DNA from: Streptomyces sp. P3
GTDB lineage: Bacteria; Actinomycetota; Actinomycetes; Streptomycetales; Streptomycetaceae
Direction of reading: 5' to 3'
Length of the DNA stretch: 64,000 nucleotides
NCBI RefSeq assembly: GCF_003032475.1
Contig: NZ_CP028369.1
Span: 7,192,001 to 7,256,000 of the forward strand
Shown: positions 34,226 to 42,583 of the stretch, one piece after another
Numbering within the stretch: the first letter of the stretch is position 1
How the letters are laid out: each line of letters starts with the position of its first letter
Notes under the pieces: model-generated
The model's input: only the letters and a program-made list of their open reading frames with translations
What the model was told of the DNA's origin: nothing
The model's database searches: none
Position numbers and translations under genes: made by a program

Positions 34226-35356
34226 CTATCGGGTTGCTCGCGCGGCGCGGGCGGTGTGGGCGGCCGTGGTGGTCGGCGGTCCGGCGCGAGTGGTGGGCGC
34301 GGGCCGCGGTCGCTGCGGCGGGACCGTTCCGGTGGCGTGTTGCCAGCGGGTGCGGACGGCGCCGATGTCGGCGAGGGATCGGCGGGCGCCGGCGACGAGC
34401 TGGAACGGGGTGTTCGCCGGGTCGCCGGCGTATGCCTCGATGCGCCGGCCGGTGCGATCGGCGGTGGCCAGGAGGGAGCGCTGCAGGGCGCGCTCGCCCC
34501 AGTGCTCCACGGAACCGGCCGGTTCGGCCAGCAGGTGGAGCACCTCGCCCGGTTCGCTTCCGTCGTCGAGCAGGCCGCGCTGTTGGGCCTCCCACAGGAC
34601 GGTGACGGGGTCGACGGGCTCGCGGCGGCGGGCCAGGGCGGTCAGGCACTGCCACAGGCCGGCGTGCAAGGGCAGGGTGAGGTCGTCGGGGAGCAGCCAT
34701 CGGACGGACTCGATATCGGATGGGTGGGCGGTGGCGGTTGCGAGCAGCAGCCGCTCCTCCTCGACTGCCTCGATGTAGTCGGGCGGGATGGCTGGCGGCG
34801 GTGCGGGGGCGCGGGGCAGGACGCCGGCGCGCGGTGGGAACCGGCTCGCGATGTCGTCCACGACCGCGACGAGTGCGTCGGCCTCGGCGAGCACCGTCTG
34901 GACGGGGTGTGGGAGGGAGGCATCGTGGACGGTCTGGACGAGGAGTTCGGCGGCCGTCTGTAGGCGTCGGCGGGCGTGTTCGGCCTCGACCATCCGTGCG
35001 TAGGCCGGTGCGTGGCGGGGCCAGGGGCAGACCTGGATGAGGGTGTGCAGGTAGGAGGCGGTCAGTCCGCGCGCCTGCTCGCGCCCTGTGGCGAGCACCT
35101 GGTCGAGCCACTTGGTGTTTTTGGCGTGCTCGGCCGGGTCGGGCGGGGGCTGCGTGCTGATCGCTGCGTACAAGGCGGAGTGCGCGGCAGTGGAGAACGA
35201 GTTGCCGGCGATGCCGGTCACGTCGGCGAGACGGTGCGGATCGAGGAGGAGGGCGCCGAGGAGGGCCTGCTCGACGTAGTACACGGGCGGCGGCGGATGC
35301 GTGTCGGGCAGGTCGTCGAGGTCGCCGTCCTCGTCAGGTTCGGGGGTGCGGGGCAT
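34226..35356 (-). CDS. Protein of two DnaB N-terminal-like domains without a helicase domain
   Basis: The 376-residue product has a first DnaB-N-like domain (VEQALLGALLLDPHRLADV at about 28-46) and a second similar one (IEAVEEERLLLATATAHPSDIESV onward, about 190-300). It has no Walker motifs or RecA-like motor. In replicative DnaB this domain builds the hexamer collar and binds primase. A motorless copy could modulate host helicase loading for the element. ATG 35356 shares its A with the stop of the upstream methylase (TGATG). The C-terminal tail is Pro/Arg/Thr-rich. Confidence 0.75.
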   Translation of the reverse strand: MPRTPEPDEDGDLDDLPDTHPPPPVYYVEQALLGALLLDPHRLADVTGIAGNSFSTAAHSALYAAISTQPPPDPAEHAKNTKWLDQVLATGREQARGLTASYLHTLIQVCPWPRHAPAYARMVEAEHARRRLQTAAELLVQTVHDASLPHPVQTVLAEADALVAVVDDIASRFPPRAGVLPRAPAPPPAIPPDYIEAVEEERLLLATATAHPSDIESVRWLLPDDLTLPLHAGLWQCLTALARRREPVDPVTVLWEAQQRGLLDDGSEPGEVLHLLAEPAGSVEHWGERALQRSLLATADRTGRRIEAYAGDPANTPFQLVAGARRSLADIGAVRTRWQHATGTVPPQRPRPAPTTRAGPPTTTAAHTARAARATR

Positions 35357-36630
35357 CAGGCGGTGAGGGTGAAGTCGTTGGGGTCGAGGGTGACGCCGAG
35401 GTGCGGGGCGAGGAGGTGGCCGGCGAGCAACGGCGGTACGGCGTTGCCGATCTGGGAGAACTGCTGGCCTTTGTTGCCGGCCCACGGGTAGTCGGCGGGG
35501 AAAGTCTGCAGGAGGCCGGCCTCGCGGGCGGTGATCCGGATCGGCTCCGGCACCGCTGGCGCGTCCGTGTCCGCCGTCGGCGCGAGGGCCGGTGCGGCGA
35601 CCCAGGTGCACTCGTTCGCCCGGTGACCGAAGAACAGCGTGCCTGCCGGCTCGGACAGCGGACGGATGGTGGCGTTGGCCTGGTTGTTGCTGCGCAGGGA
35701 CCAGGACCAGCGGTGCGCCTCGGCGGTGAACGTCGGTGCCGGGGCAGTAGCGGTCCGGTTCTCGCGGGTGCCGTGCCGGGCGGCCCATCCGGCTCCTTCG
35801 CGGCGGGACTGCAGGACCAAAGCCTCCGGTCGCGGCATCCAGGTGCCGCGCTCCCGGGCGTCGGAGAGCGTCTTGCGGGAGCCTGAAGGGAACGGTTCGG
35901 GCCCGCCGCCGGGTCCGCCGCCGGCGCAGACGGTGGGGACGGGTCGGTCGGTGGCGCCCCAGCCGAGGGCCTCGGCCATCGACACCCATCGGTCACGGCC
36001 TGGCCCGAACAGGCTCTCCGGCTCGGCGGTCTGGGCGTGCGTGGGTGGTGGGGGCTGGGCGGTGCGGACGCGGGAGGCGAGCAGGATTGCCCGCCGCCTG
36101 GTTTGCGGTACGCCGAAGTTGGCGGCGTTGAGGATCCCGTACCAGACCGAGAACCCCCATCCGCGCAGCACGGAGGCGTACTGCTTCCACAGCGGCAGGA
36201 CGTCCGGCACTTCTTCCATGGCGACCCATTCGGGCTCGCCGACGGTGTTGAGGGCGTGGAGGTAGCGCATGGGCTCGGCGGCCAGCAGCGAGCGCTCGTC
36301 CCGGCAGGCGGTCAGCAGCTTCTCGCGGGTGTCGCGTCCGGCGGCGAGGTCCGCCACTGCCTGGTGCACGAGCGGCTGGTCCACCAGGCCGAGGCGCTTG
36401 CCGGCCATGGACCATGCCTGGCAGGGCGGGCTCGCGATGAGCCCGGCGGTCTTGCCGAGGAAGGGCCAGACGGGATATAGCGCCACGTCGGTGCGAATGG
36501 TCAGCTGCCCTGCCGCCGCACGGGTCTTGCAGGCCCACTCATCCCATTCGAGGCCCACGTCCCGTGCGCCGAGGACGTCAAGTGAGTGGCTCCATCCGCC
36601 CGGTCCTGCAAACAGGTCCAGGATGGTCAA
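35356..36630 (-). CDS. DNA cytosine-C5 methyltransferase
   Basis: This 424-residue methylase has motif I (LDLFAGPGGWS) at the N-terminus and motif IV (ASPPCQAWS, catalytic Cys70). Motif VI is changed to MEEVPD where ENV is usual, motif VIII is QTRRRAILLAS, and motifs IX-X lie near the C-terminus (SNNQANATIRPLSEPAGTLFFG). The variable region between VIII and IX is long. The start is a TTG overlapping the upstream stop (TTGA). No cognate restriction gene is adjacent, so it is an orphan or element-protecting methylase. It is coupled to the PAPS-reductase-like gene upstream and the DnaB-N gene downstream. Confidence 0.88.
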   Translation of the reverse strand: MTILDLFAGPGGWSHSLDVLGARDVGLEWDEWACKTRAAAGQLTIRTDVALYPVWPFLGKTAGLIASPPCQAWSMAGKRLGLVDQPLVHQAVADLAAGRDTREKLLTACRDERSLLAAEPMRYLHALNTVGEPEWVAMEEVPDVLPLWKQYASVLRGWGFSVWYGILNAANFGVPQTRRRAILLASRVRTAQPPPPTHAQTAEPESLFGPGRDRWVSMAEALGWGATDRPVPTVCAGGGPGGGPEPFPSGSRKTLSDARERGTWMPRPEALVLQSRREGAGWAARHGTRENRTATAPAPTFTAEAHRWSWSLRSNNQANATIRPLSEPAGTLFFGHRANECTWVAAPALAPTADTDAPAVPEPIRITAREAGLLQTFPADYPWAGNKGQQFSQIGNAVPPLLAGHLLAPHLGVTLDPNDFTLTA

Positions 36631-37550
36631 GAGGCCAGTCCGAAGTCGTCCTGTGCCGGCTCGACTTCACCGCGGCACGCCCACGGGGAGCAGCCGTCGG
36701 TGACTCCTTGCTCCAGCTCCTGAAGGTCAGGTCCGCTGTCGGTGAGTTCTTGCTGCATCGCTGCCCATTCGGCGGCTGTGACGTGATCGATGGGGGCCTC
36801 GCTGAGAGGCACGCGGGAGCGGTGGAGAAACGCCTCACCAAGCAGCCGGTTGCCGGTGGCGTTCGCGCGGGCATTTCCCTTGCGGATGGCCGCGTCGAAC
36901 TCCACCACGTCTTCCCATTCCCCCGGAGAGTTGTCGCGGATGTTGCGCCACTGGGCGTTTCCGTGGAAAGGGCAACCCAAGCAGCTCGATTTCGGGGTGT
37001 CGGCCAGGCCGAGCGACGCCAGGTAGCGGACGCAGTCGGACCGTGACCAGCCCATGTCTATGAGCGGGTGCCGGTTGCGCATGTACTTGACGTCGGCGTC
37101 CTTGGCCCGGTGGAATTCGTCGGTGGAGATGCCGACCCACTGCTCGACGAAGACGCTCTTGGGGATGCGTGTGGGATAGGGGTAGCCGAGTAGTTCGCGG
37201 ACCTTTTTCTTGATCGGCTTAATTTTATATTCCCCGGTACATTGCCGCCTGGTCATACCCGGATTTCCGTCCTTGTTCAGGACGTAGAGCGGCATTGACG
37301 CAAACCTGTGGTCGGGGTCCAGGGAATCGTTGCGTATGTTTCCGGACGATACACGGAGAACGGGTATGCCTGCGGGCCTGGCTATTTCTCGCTCCAGCCG
37401 GTCGAGATGGGAATAAACGGCTCTCGGTTCCCAGCCTGTGTCGGCGAAAATTGCGTAGTCGACCTTCGGGAGTATGCCTTGTGCGGAGAGGGCGAGCATG
37501 GCGCTGGACTGGATACCGGCACCTCTGTCACCTATTCGGGGCTGTTGCAT
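36627..37550 (-). CDS. PAPS-reductase-family (PP-loop ATPase-like) protein
   Basis: The 307-residue product has a modified PP-loop at the N-terminus (RGAGIQSSAML), then AIFADTGWEPRAVYSHLDRLE, the C-x-G segment RRQCTGEYKIKP and a Cys pair in SSCLGCPFHG. These are typical of phosphoadenosine-phosphosulphate-reductase-like proteins encoded by phages and plasmids, and distantly of DndC. It may activate sulphur or another group for DNA or tRNA modification; assimilatory sulphate reduction is unlikely in this context. ATG 37550 follows AGAGG. The stretch 37195-37240 has A/T-ending codons (TAT AAA ATT), unlike its surroundings, hinting at foreign origin. Confidence 0.78.
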   Translation of the reverse strand: MQQPRIGDRGAGIQSSAMLALSAQGILPKVDYAIFADTGWEPRAVYSHLDRLEREIARPAGIPVLRVSSGNIRNDSLDPDHRFASMPLYVLNKDGNPGMTRRQCTGEYKIKPIKKKVRELLGYPYPTRIPKSVFVEQWVGISTDEFHRAKDADVKYMRNRHPLIDMGWSRSDCVRYLASLGLADTPKSSCLGCPFHGNAQWRNIRDNSPGEWEDVVEFDAAIRKGNARANATGNRLLGEAFLHRSRVPLSEAPIDHVTAAEWAAMQQELTDSGPDLQELEQGVTDGCSPWACRGEVEPAQDDFGLAS

Positions 37551-37743
37551 CCAGCCTCTGGCGCGGAGCGCCAGTGGCTGGCCTCGTTCGCGTCGGACGG
37601 CAGCACCTGCGCACGAGTTCCGGGGCCAGGTGGCCATCGCCTGTTCAGAGATGTTCGCGAGTCTTGGCGGCATCTCCGTGCCGTGGCCGCGTCGCGTGAA
37701 GAATTCGCTGTGCTCCGGGCAGGCGTGTCCGTAGGGTTCCTGC

Positions 37744-38109
37744 ATGGCGGATGAGAGTGAGCAGGCCGTGCAAGCGGCCATTGATGGGGAGTTGCGGCTT
37801 CTCGACCCTGAGGTGCGTGCTTCTCCGGCCCGTGTCCTGGAGCTTCTGGATCCGGAGTTCACCGAGATCGGCGCTTCTGGACGCCGGTGGGATGTGGAGT
37901 CGATCCTCACCGTGACGAGCGGCGGCTCGGTGTCCCCGGAGTCTCCGGTCAAGGTCAGCGAAATGTCCGGTGCCGTCCTTGCTCCGGGCATCGTCCATCT
38001 GACGTACTTCGCCGACAACCAGGGCCGCCGGGCATGGCGGAGTTCGTTGTGGCGCCTGACAGAGACGGGCTGGCGGATGTACTTCCACCAGGGAACTTTG
38101 ACCAGCTGA
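37744..38109 (+). CDS. DUF4440 / NTF2-like protein
   Basis: This 121-residue single-domain protein of the NTF2-like fold (AIDGELRLLDPEVRASPARVLELLDPEFTEIGASGRRW, later GRRAWRSSLWRLTETGWRMYFHQGT) fits DUF4440. Such proteins bind small ligands or act as polyketide-cyclase-like or immunity-type proteins; no substrate can be given. It is the only plus-strand gene between 32 and 64 kb, so it was probably added separately. Confidence 0.78.
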   Translation: MADESEQAVQAAIDGELRLLDPEVRASPARVLELLDPEFTEIGASGRRWDVESILTVTSGGSVSPESPVKVSEMSGAVLAPGIVHLTYFADNQGRRAWRSSLWRLTETGWRMYFHQGTLTS

Positions 38110-38118
38110 GCGTGTGTA

Positions 38119-38177
38119 GCCGCCGCCCGTGAGTGCGGAGGTCGCCGAGCCGACCGTGACGCCAGCCGGGCGGCGGC
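38119..38177. terminator. Long stem-loop between convergent genes
   Basis: GCCGCCGCCCG (38119-38129) pairs with CGGGCGGCGGC (38167-38177) across 37 bases. It lies between the stop of the DUF4440 gene (38109) and the stop of the minus-strand small recombinase-module gene (38185). Confidence 0.5.
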
Positions 38178-38184
38178 ACAGAGT

Positions 38185-38607
38185 TCAGGCCCGCGGTGGT
38201 GTTGTGGCTTCGGCCGGGAGACGGCGGACGTTCGCTGGGAGGGGCCTGTCTCGTCGGAGCTCTGCGAGTTCGGTGGTGAGAGCGTGGATGACTTGGGCAT
38301 AGATCTCGTTTCGTTCGGTCAGTTCGCTGTTGTGCTGGCGTAGCCGTTTGTGTGCGGCTTCGAGGTCGTCGACCTTGGCCTGGAGGGTTTGGAACGCGGC
38401 GGGAATTCCGTTCACAGATTCCCGGGCTTTTTCAAATTCCTTGCGAAGGTCGGGGTGTTTGTGGGTGAGGACCCATCGCTTTACTCCGGCCTCGGCGGCG
38501 AGCTGGATGACGGTGAGGGCTCCGGTGGAGCAGGTCGGTGTGCCGGCCAGCAGGCGTTGCATTGCCGCTCGGATGGCGTCGCGTTCGGCTGTGCGGTTGG
38601 TGCTCAT
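38185..38607 (-). CDS. Small coiled-coil helper of the recombinase module (GinD/TnpC-like, DUF6262-type)
   Basis: This 140-residue protein has an N-terminal helix-rich DNA-binding-like part (GALTVIQLAAEAGVKRWVLTHKHPDL) and a heptad-rich coiled coil (LQAKVDDLEAAHKRLRQHNSELTERN). The pattern matches TnpC of Tn554 and the fourth gene of GInt islands, which assists the recombinases. The ATG at 38607 overlaps the stop of the preceding recombinase (ATGA). Confidence 0.72.
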   Translation of the reverse strand: MSTNRTAERDAIRAAMQRLLAGTPTCSTGALTVIQLAAEAGVKRWVLTHKHPDLRKEFEKARESVNGIPAAFQTLQAKVDDLEAAHKRLRQHNSELTERNEIYAQVIHALTTELAELRRDRPLPANVRRLPAEATTPPRA

Positions 38608-40751
38608 GGCCGGGGCTCCTGGTGGTTGGCGATGACCTGCTGGAGCCGTGCGAGCTCGTGTTGTTCGCGTGCGTGGCGGATGGGTGGGGCGAGCGGGTCG
38701 TCGACGATGGCCTGCAGGGTGTCGACGCGTGTGCGCAGGAAGTCGATGTCGCGGTCGGTGCGGGCGATGTTCACGCACGAGGGTCTGCAGTCGTCGATGT
38801 CGGGGGTGCGGCGACTGCTGCGTTCGTCAGTACTCAGCCGGCAGGCGGCGCGGGCGGGGTCAAGGACGCAGGTCATGCCCTGGCCGGGGAAGATCTGCAG
38901 GTCGGGGTTGGTGAGCAGGGTGTGGGCTTCGCGGGTGGTGCGCAGGACACGGCCGGTGAACTTGGCGGAGGCGGCGACGCGGTGGCGGTAGGTGTCGGCG
39001 GCGGGGCCGCTGACGTGCTCGCCGGCCTGGAGCTGGTCGTGGGCTTCGGCGAGGCTTTCGAGGCGGGCGAGCCATTCCTCGAAGGCCAGGTCGTCGGGGA
39101 AGCCGGAGGCGTAGTTGCCGGAGTAGCCGAGGGTCATGTTGACGCGGACGTGGCCGTACTGGATCGCGGCGGCGACCAGGCCGCGGGGGCGACGGGCGAT
39201 GAACCAGGCAAGCGTTCTGCGTAGGCGGCTGAGGGCGATCTTCGGATTGGTGGGATCGGCGGGAATCGCGTCGTCGCGGTGCCGGGCTGCGCAGTAGTCG
39301 TTGATCCAGCCGATCAGTTCGGTGATGTCCTTGTTGCAGCCGGAGTCGTTGCGGGCCCGGCCGACGCGTTCCCGCAGGGGTCCCGCCTCGGATTTGCCAT
39401 TGACGAGCAGGGTGTTGGGGAACAGCAGCCGCGCGTCGTGGAGACGTTGGAGCACGGTGACAGCGGTGGCGACCGGGGCGGTGACCACCCAGGGATCGGT
39501 TCGCTGTTCCCCTTCGGCGCGGAGAGCGCCGTCGGGGTGGCGGACGCCTTTCCAGTGTTTGCCGCGCAGCAGGATCAGGCCGGTGACCGGGTCGTGTTCG
39601 ACGCAGCCGCGTTCGAGGTTGAGCGTCTCACCGGGCCGCTGACCTGACAGATATCCGACGATGACCAGGCAGGCGGTGCTCAGGTGGCGGGCCAGGACGG
39701 GGGCCTGATCGTAGGTGATGCGAGTGGTGAGCCAGGGCTCGTTGTCGAGGAGGCCGTGGACGGGCGTGGTGAGGTATGTGTCGTCCGCGACGGGCAGTCC
39801 CGAGTGCGCGAGAGTGCTGGCGGCTGCGCGGGTGATCTGGACGCCCAGTTGAAGGCTGAGGAAGTGGGTGTTGATGGTGGTGTGTCCGTCGGCACTCCGG
39901 CGTCCGGGCAGGGGCAGGCCGCGGGCCCGGTAGTCGTCGGCGAGCTCGGCCACCAGCAGGGGAACCGTGCCCGGCGGGCGGCGCTGCTTGCCGGGTGGAG
40001 CGGCGCTTCGGGTGGATGCGGCCCTGGCGCGGAGGGAGAGTGTCTTGTACTCGTCGAAGGCGGCGATGATGTCGTCCGCGAAGTCCTCGACGAATCGCAG
40101 AGCCCACTTCAGCAGCGGCGTCATGGTTGCGGGGTGGATGCGCGGGGTGCGGTTCTCCTCGCTGGTGCGGCGCTGCCCCAGGATGTCCTGGATGCGCTCA
40201 CCGTTCCAGGGCGGTGCCTGGGGCAGGCGGTCGTCCTCGTCGGGCAGCAGATCGCGCAGTGTCCAGGTGCGTACGACTACGGCGAGGAAGTCCTCGCGTA
40301 GTTCGTGGGAGACGGCCGCGTCCTTGATGTCGGCCGCGTAGGCATCCAGGTCCGTGTCGGTGACCTGGCCGAAACGGGTGATGCCTCGGTTCTCCAGCCA
40401 GTGGGCGAAGCTCTTGAGGTATCGGCAGTAGGGAACGACGGTGCGGACGGCGGGCCGTGGGATGCCCGGGAGGAAGCCGCCGTGGTCGGCGTCCTGATGG
40501 TTGAGCATCAGCCAGGCCAGGAGCTTGATCGGGAGCCGGAAGGCGGCCGGGGCATCGTGGAAGTCCACGCAGGTGCGGGAGGTGTGCTCCTGGAAGAAGC
40601 CCGGAGTCAGATTCCAGCGGTCCTCACCGAACAGTGAGAGGTCATCGGCCCTCGTGCCGGGACGCAGCGGGCGGGTGGCCAGGACCGGGGTGTCGGGTCC
40701 GGGCAGCAGGCGCCGGACAGGCGGCGCGGCGGCGGGCAGGGCGGGTGTCAT
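38604..40751 (-). CDS. Tyrosine recombinase, third gene of the module (GinC-like)
   Basis: This is a 715-residue recombinase. The catalytic residues are Arg in YLSGQRPGETLNL, the Arg-rich SRLRRTLAW at the second-Arg position, and YGHVRVNMTLGYSG with the His and the likely Tyr. The extended C-terminus carries several cysteines (TCVLDPARAAC, DIDDCRPSC) that may bind zinc. The ATG overlaps the stop of the second recombinase. The length is much greater than a phage integrase, as in Tn554/GInt systems. Confidence 0.82.
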   Translation of the reverse strand: MTPALPAAAPPVRRLLPGPDTPVLATRPLRPGTRADDLSLFGEDRWNLTPGFFQEHTSRTCVDFHDAPAAFRLPIKLLAWLMLNHQDADHGGFLPGIPRPAVRTVVPYCRYLKSFAHWLENRGITRFGQVTDTDLDAYAADIKDAAVSHELREDFLAVVVRTWTLRDLLPDEDDRLPQAPPWNGERIQDILGQRRTSEENRTPRIHPATMTPLLKWALRFVEDFADDIIAAFDEYKTLSLRARAASTRSAAPPGKQRRPPGTVPLLVAELADDYRARGLPLPGRRSADGHTTINTHFLSLQLGVQITRAAASTLAHSGLPVADDTYLTTPVHGLLDNEPWLTTRITYDQAPVLARHLSTACLVIVGYLSGQRPGETLNLERGCVEHDPVTGLILLRGKHWKGVRHPDGALRAEGEQRTDPWVVTAPVATAVTVLQRLHDARLLFPNTLLVNGKSEAGPLRERVGRARNDSGCNKDITELIGWINDYCAARHRDDAIPADPTNPKIALSRLRRTLAWFIARRPRGLVAAAIQYGHVRVNMTLGYSGNYASGFPDDLAFEEWLARLESLAEAHDQLQAGEHVSGPAADTYRHRVAASAKFTGRVLRTTREAHTLLTNPDLQIFPGQGMTCVLDPARAACRLSTDERSSRRTPDIDDCRPSCVNIARTDRDIDFLRTRVDTLQAIVDDPLAPPIRHAREQHELARLQQVIANHQEPRP

Positions 40752-42583
40752 GTCAGGTCCAGTCCTCGGCTCAGGAAGCGGTCAACGAGCGCCTGGTCGG
40801 CGGGGGTGGCAGAAGTGCGGGCGTCCGCGACGGCGGCAGGCGAATAGTGGCTGAGCAGGTCGGTCAGACGGGCGGTCGGTTCGGCCAGACGTTCGGCCCA
40901 GCGCAGGGGCGTCATCTCCTGCTGACGGGCCTTCAGCGCATCCAGGGCGAGAACCTGAACGGGCAGATGGGCCGGTGTCGCTCTGGCGCAGGGACAGGAC
41001 AGGCAGAGCAGGAAGGAAGCGCCGCAAGGCTTGCCAGCCGGGGTGTAGGGGCTGGCCAGCGGGTTGGTGCAGCCAGCGAGGACCGTGTCCAGACGACCGG
41101 TGATCAGTTGCTGGAGGGTGGTCGTGTCCAGGCCGTGCCGGACGGCCACCGCCGCCGGGTCGGTGCGGGCCTGTTCGATGTCCTGGGCGGACAGCACGGG
41201 GATCGGCGGAGCGGTGCGGGCGCGGGCGACCTGCTGGTCCAGGACATCAGCGACGATCTTCTGGTACTCGGCCAGATTCCCGCGGTTGCGGGCCAGGTAC
41301 TCGTTGGCCAGCGTCGTCTCCGTGTGGGCGACCGGCCGCTGGTTGATCTCCAGCCAGGTCAGCCGCAGCCGGCGGCTGTCGATGTGCAGGGGCACCGCCC
41401 GGCCTTCGGCATCGGGTGCGTCGCAGACCAGATCGGTGGCCTTGCCCCACAGCTGCAGGATCTGCTTGGGCAGGCCGTGGCCGAAGCCACTGGCGTTGCG
41501 GGCGTTGTAGAACGCGAACAGCGCGTCGGACTTCAGCCGGTTGCGGGCGGGCGCGGCCAGGTCCAGCAGCAGGGCATGGACCCCGAATGGGGTGTTCAGG
41601 TCCTCACGCGCCTCCGCCGGCTCCGCCGGGACATCGCGCAAGGCCACGGTCATTGCGGCCCGGCGGCCTCCGCGACGGGGTTTGACCAGGTCGAGCTGAG
41701 CGGTCGGAGTACCCCCGGCGTGCGCGTCGGGCCGGTGGTGGGCGGTGGTTGCCGCGGCCAGGGTCGAGTAGTTCTGTCCGGTCAGGCAGAGCAGCAGGAC
41801 CGCGGCGGCGCCGGTCTCGTGGTGGGTGAGGTGCAGGTGTGCGAAGACCGCGCCGATGCCGCCGACCCGGCGCACGACCTCCAGTGCGCGTGGTGTTCCG
41901 CACTCGTAGCGGGGAATGTCGCCGTGCCGGTCGAGATGGTCCAGCAGATCACCGATCTCCCAGCGGAGCCGGTCGCTCTCCCGGTCGATGGAGCCTGCCC
42001 GCCAGTCGGCCAGGAGATGGCGGCCGGCGCGGATGCGTGCGGCTGCGGTCCGCAGTTCGGATCGCGCCGTCGTGGTGATGCGCCGGAACTCGGCTGCGGT
42101 GTAACTGCAGGTAGGCGTATCGGACTTGGCGACCCGTGCCTGGGCCAGGCGGGCGGCGAACTCCGACGGCGGATCGGGGGCGAACCGCAAGATGGTCCGC
42201 AGCGCAGAAATGTCCCGGTGCAGCGTGGTCGCCCCGGTCAGCATGTATCCGTCCAGGTGGATGGCCCGAAGCTGGGCCGGAGCAGTCGGAGGGTTGGAGA
42301 GGGCAGCCAGATAACGGGCGAACCGCTTCAGGATGTTCACCGTGTCCAGGGCCGAGGTGGTGGTGCGGCGAGTCCCGGCAGGGCCCGTCACCCCCAGCAC
42401 TCCCAGGGCCATCCAGTCGCGCAGTTCGCGTGCGACCGGCAGGACCGACAGGTCGATGTCCACCGGCTCGCCGCCGCGTTCCGGGAAGAACAGCACCCGG
42501 CACTGGCTGTCGTCGACGAACAACCGCTGCGGCAGCCGGTAACCGGCCCCGGGCAGCACCGCCCGGCGTCCCGCCCCGCTCAT
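40748..42583 (-). CDS. Tyrosine-recombinase-like protein, second gene of the module (GinB-like)
   Basis: The 611-residue product is recombinase-like, but the usual catalytic Arg motif reads CLTGQNYSTL, so it lacks the first Arg. HTETTLANEYL occupies the place of the His/Tyr segment. This suits the divergent middle member of recombinase trios. The C-terminus has a Cys cluster (CGASFLLCLSCPC). It overlaps both neighbouring genes by 4 bases. It probably acts as a structural partner in a three-protein synaptic complex. Confidence 0.72.
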   Translation of the reverse strand: MSGAGRRAVLPGAGYRLPQRLFVDDSQCRVLFFPERGGEPVDIDLSVLPVARELRDWMALGVLGVTGPAGTRRTTTSALDTVNILKRFARYLAALSNPPTAPAQLRAIHLDGYMLTGATTLHRDISALRTILRFAPDPPSEFAARLAQARVAKSDTPTCSYTAAEFRRITTTARSELRTAAARIRAGRHLLADWRAGSIDRESDRLRWEIGDLLDHLDRHGDIPRYECGTPRALEVVRRVGGIGAVFAHLHLTHHETGAAAVLLLCLTGQNYSTLAAATTAHHRPDAHAGGTPTAQLDLVKPRRGGRRAAMTVALRDVPAEPAEAREDLNTPFGVHALLLDLAAPARNRLKSDALFAFYNARNASGFGHGLPKQILQLWGKATDLVCDAPDAEGRAVPLHIDSRRLRLTWLEINQRPVAHTETTLANEYLARNRGNLAEYQKIVADVLDQQVARARTAPPIPVLSAQDIEQARTDPAAVAVRHGLDTTTLQQLITGRLDTVLAGCTNPLASPYTPAGKPCGASFLLCLSCPCARATPAHLPVQVLALDALKARQQEMTPLRWAERLAEPTARLTDLLSHYSPAAVADARTSATPADQALVDRFLSRGLDLT

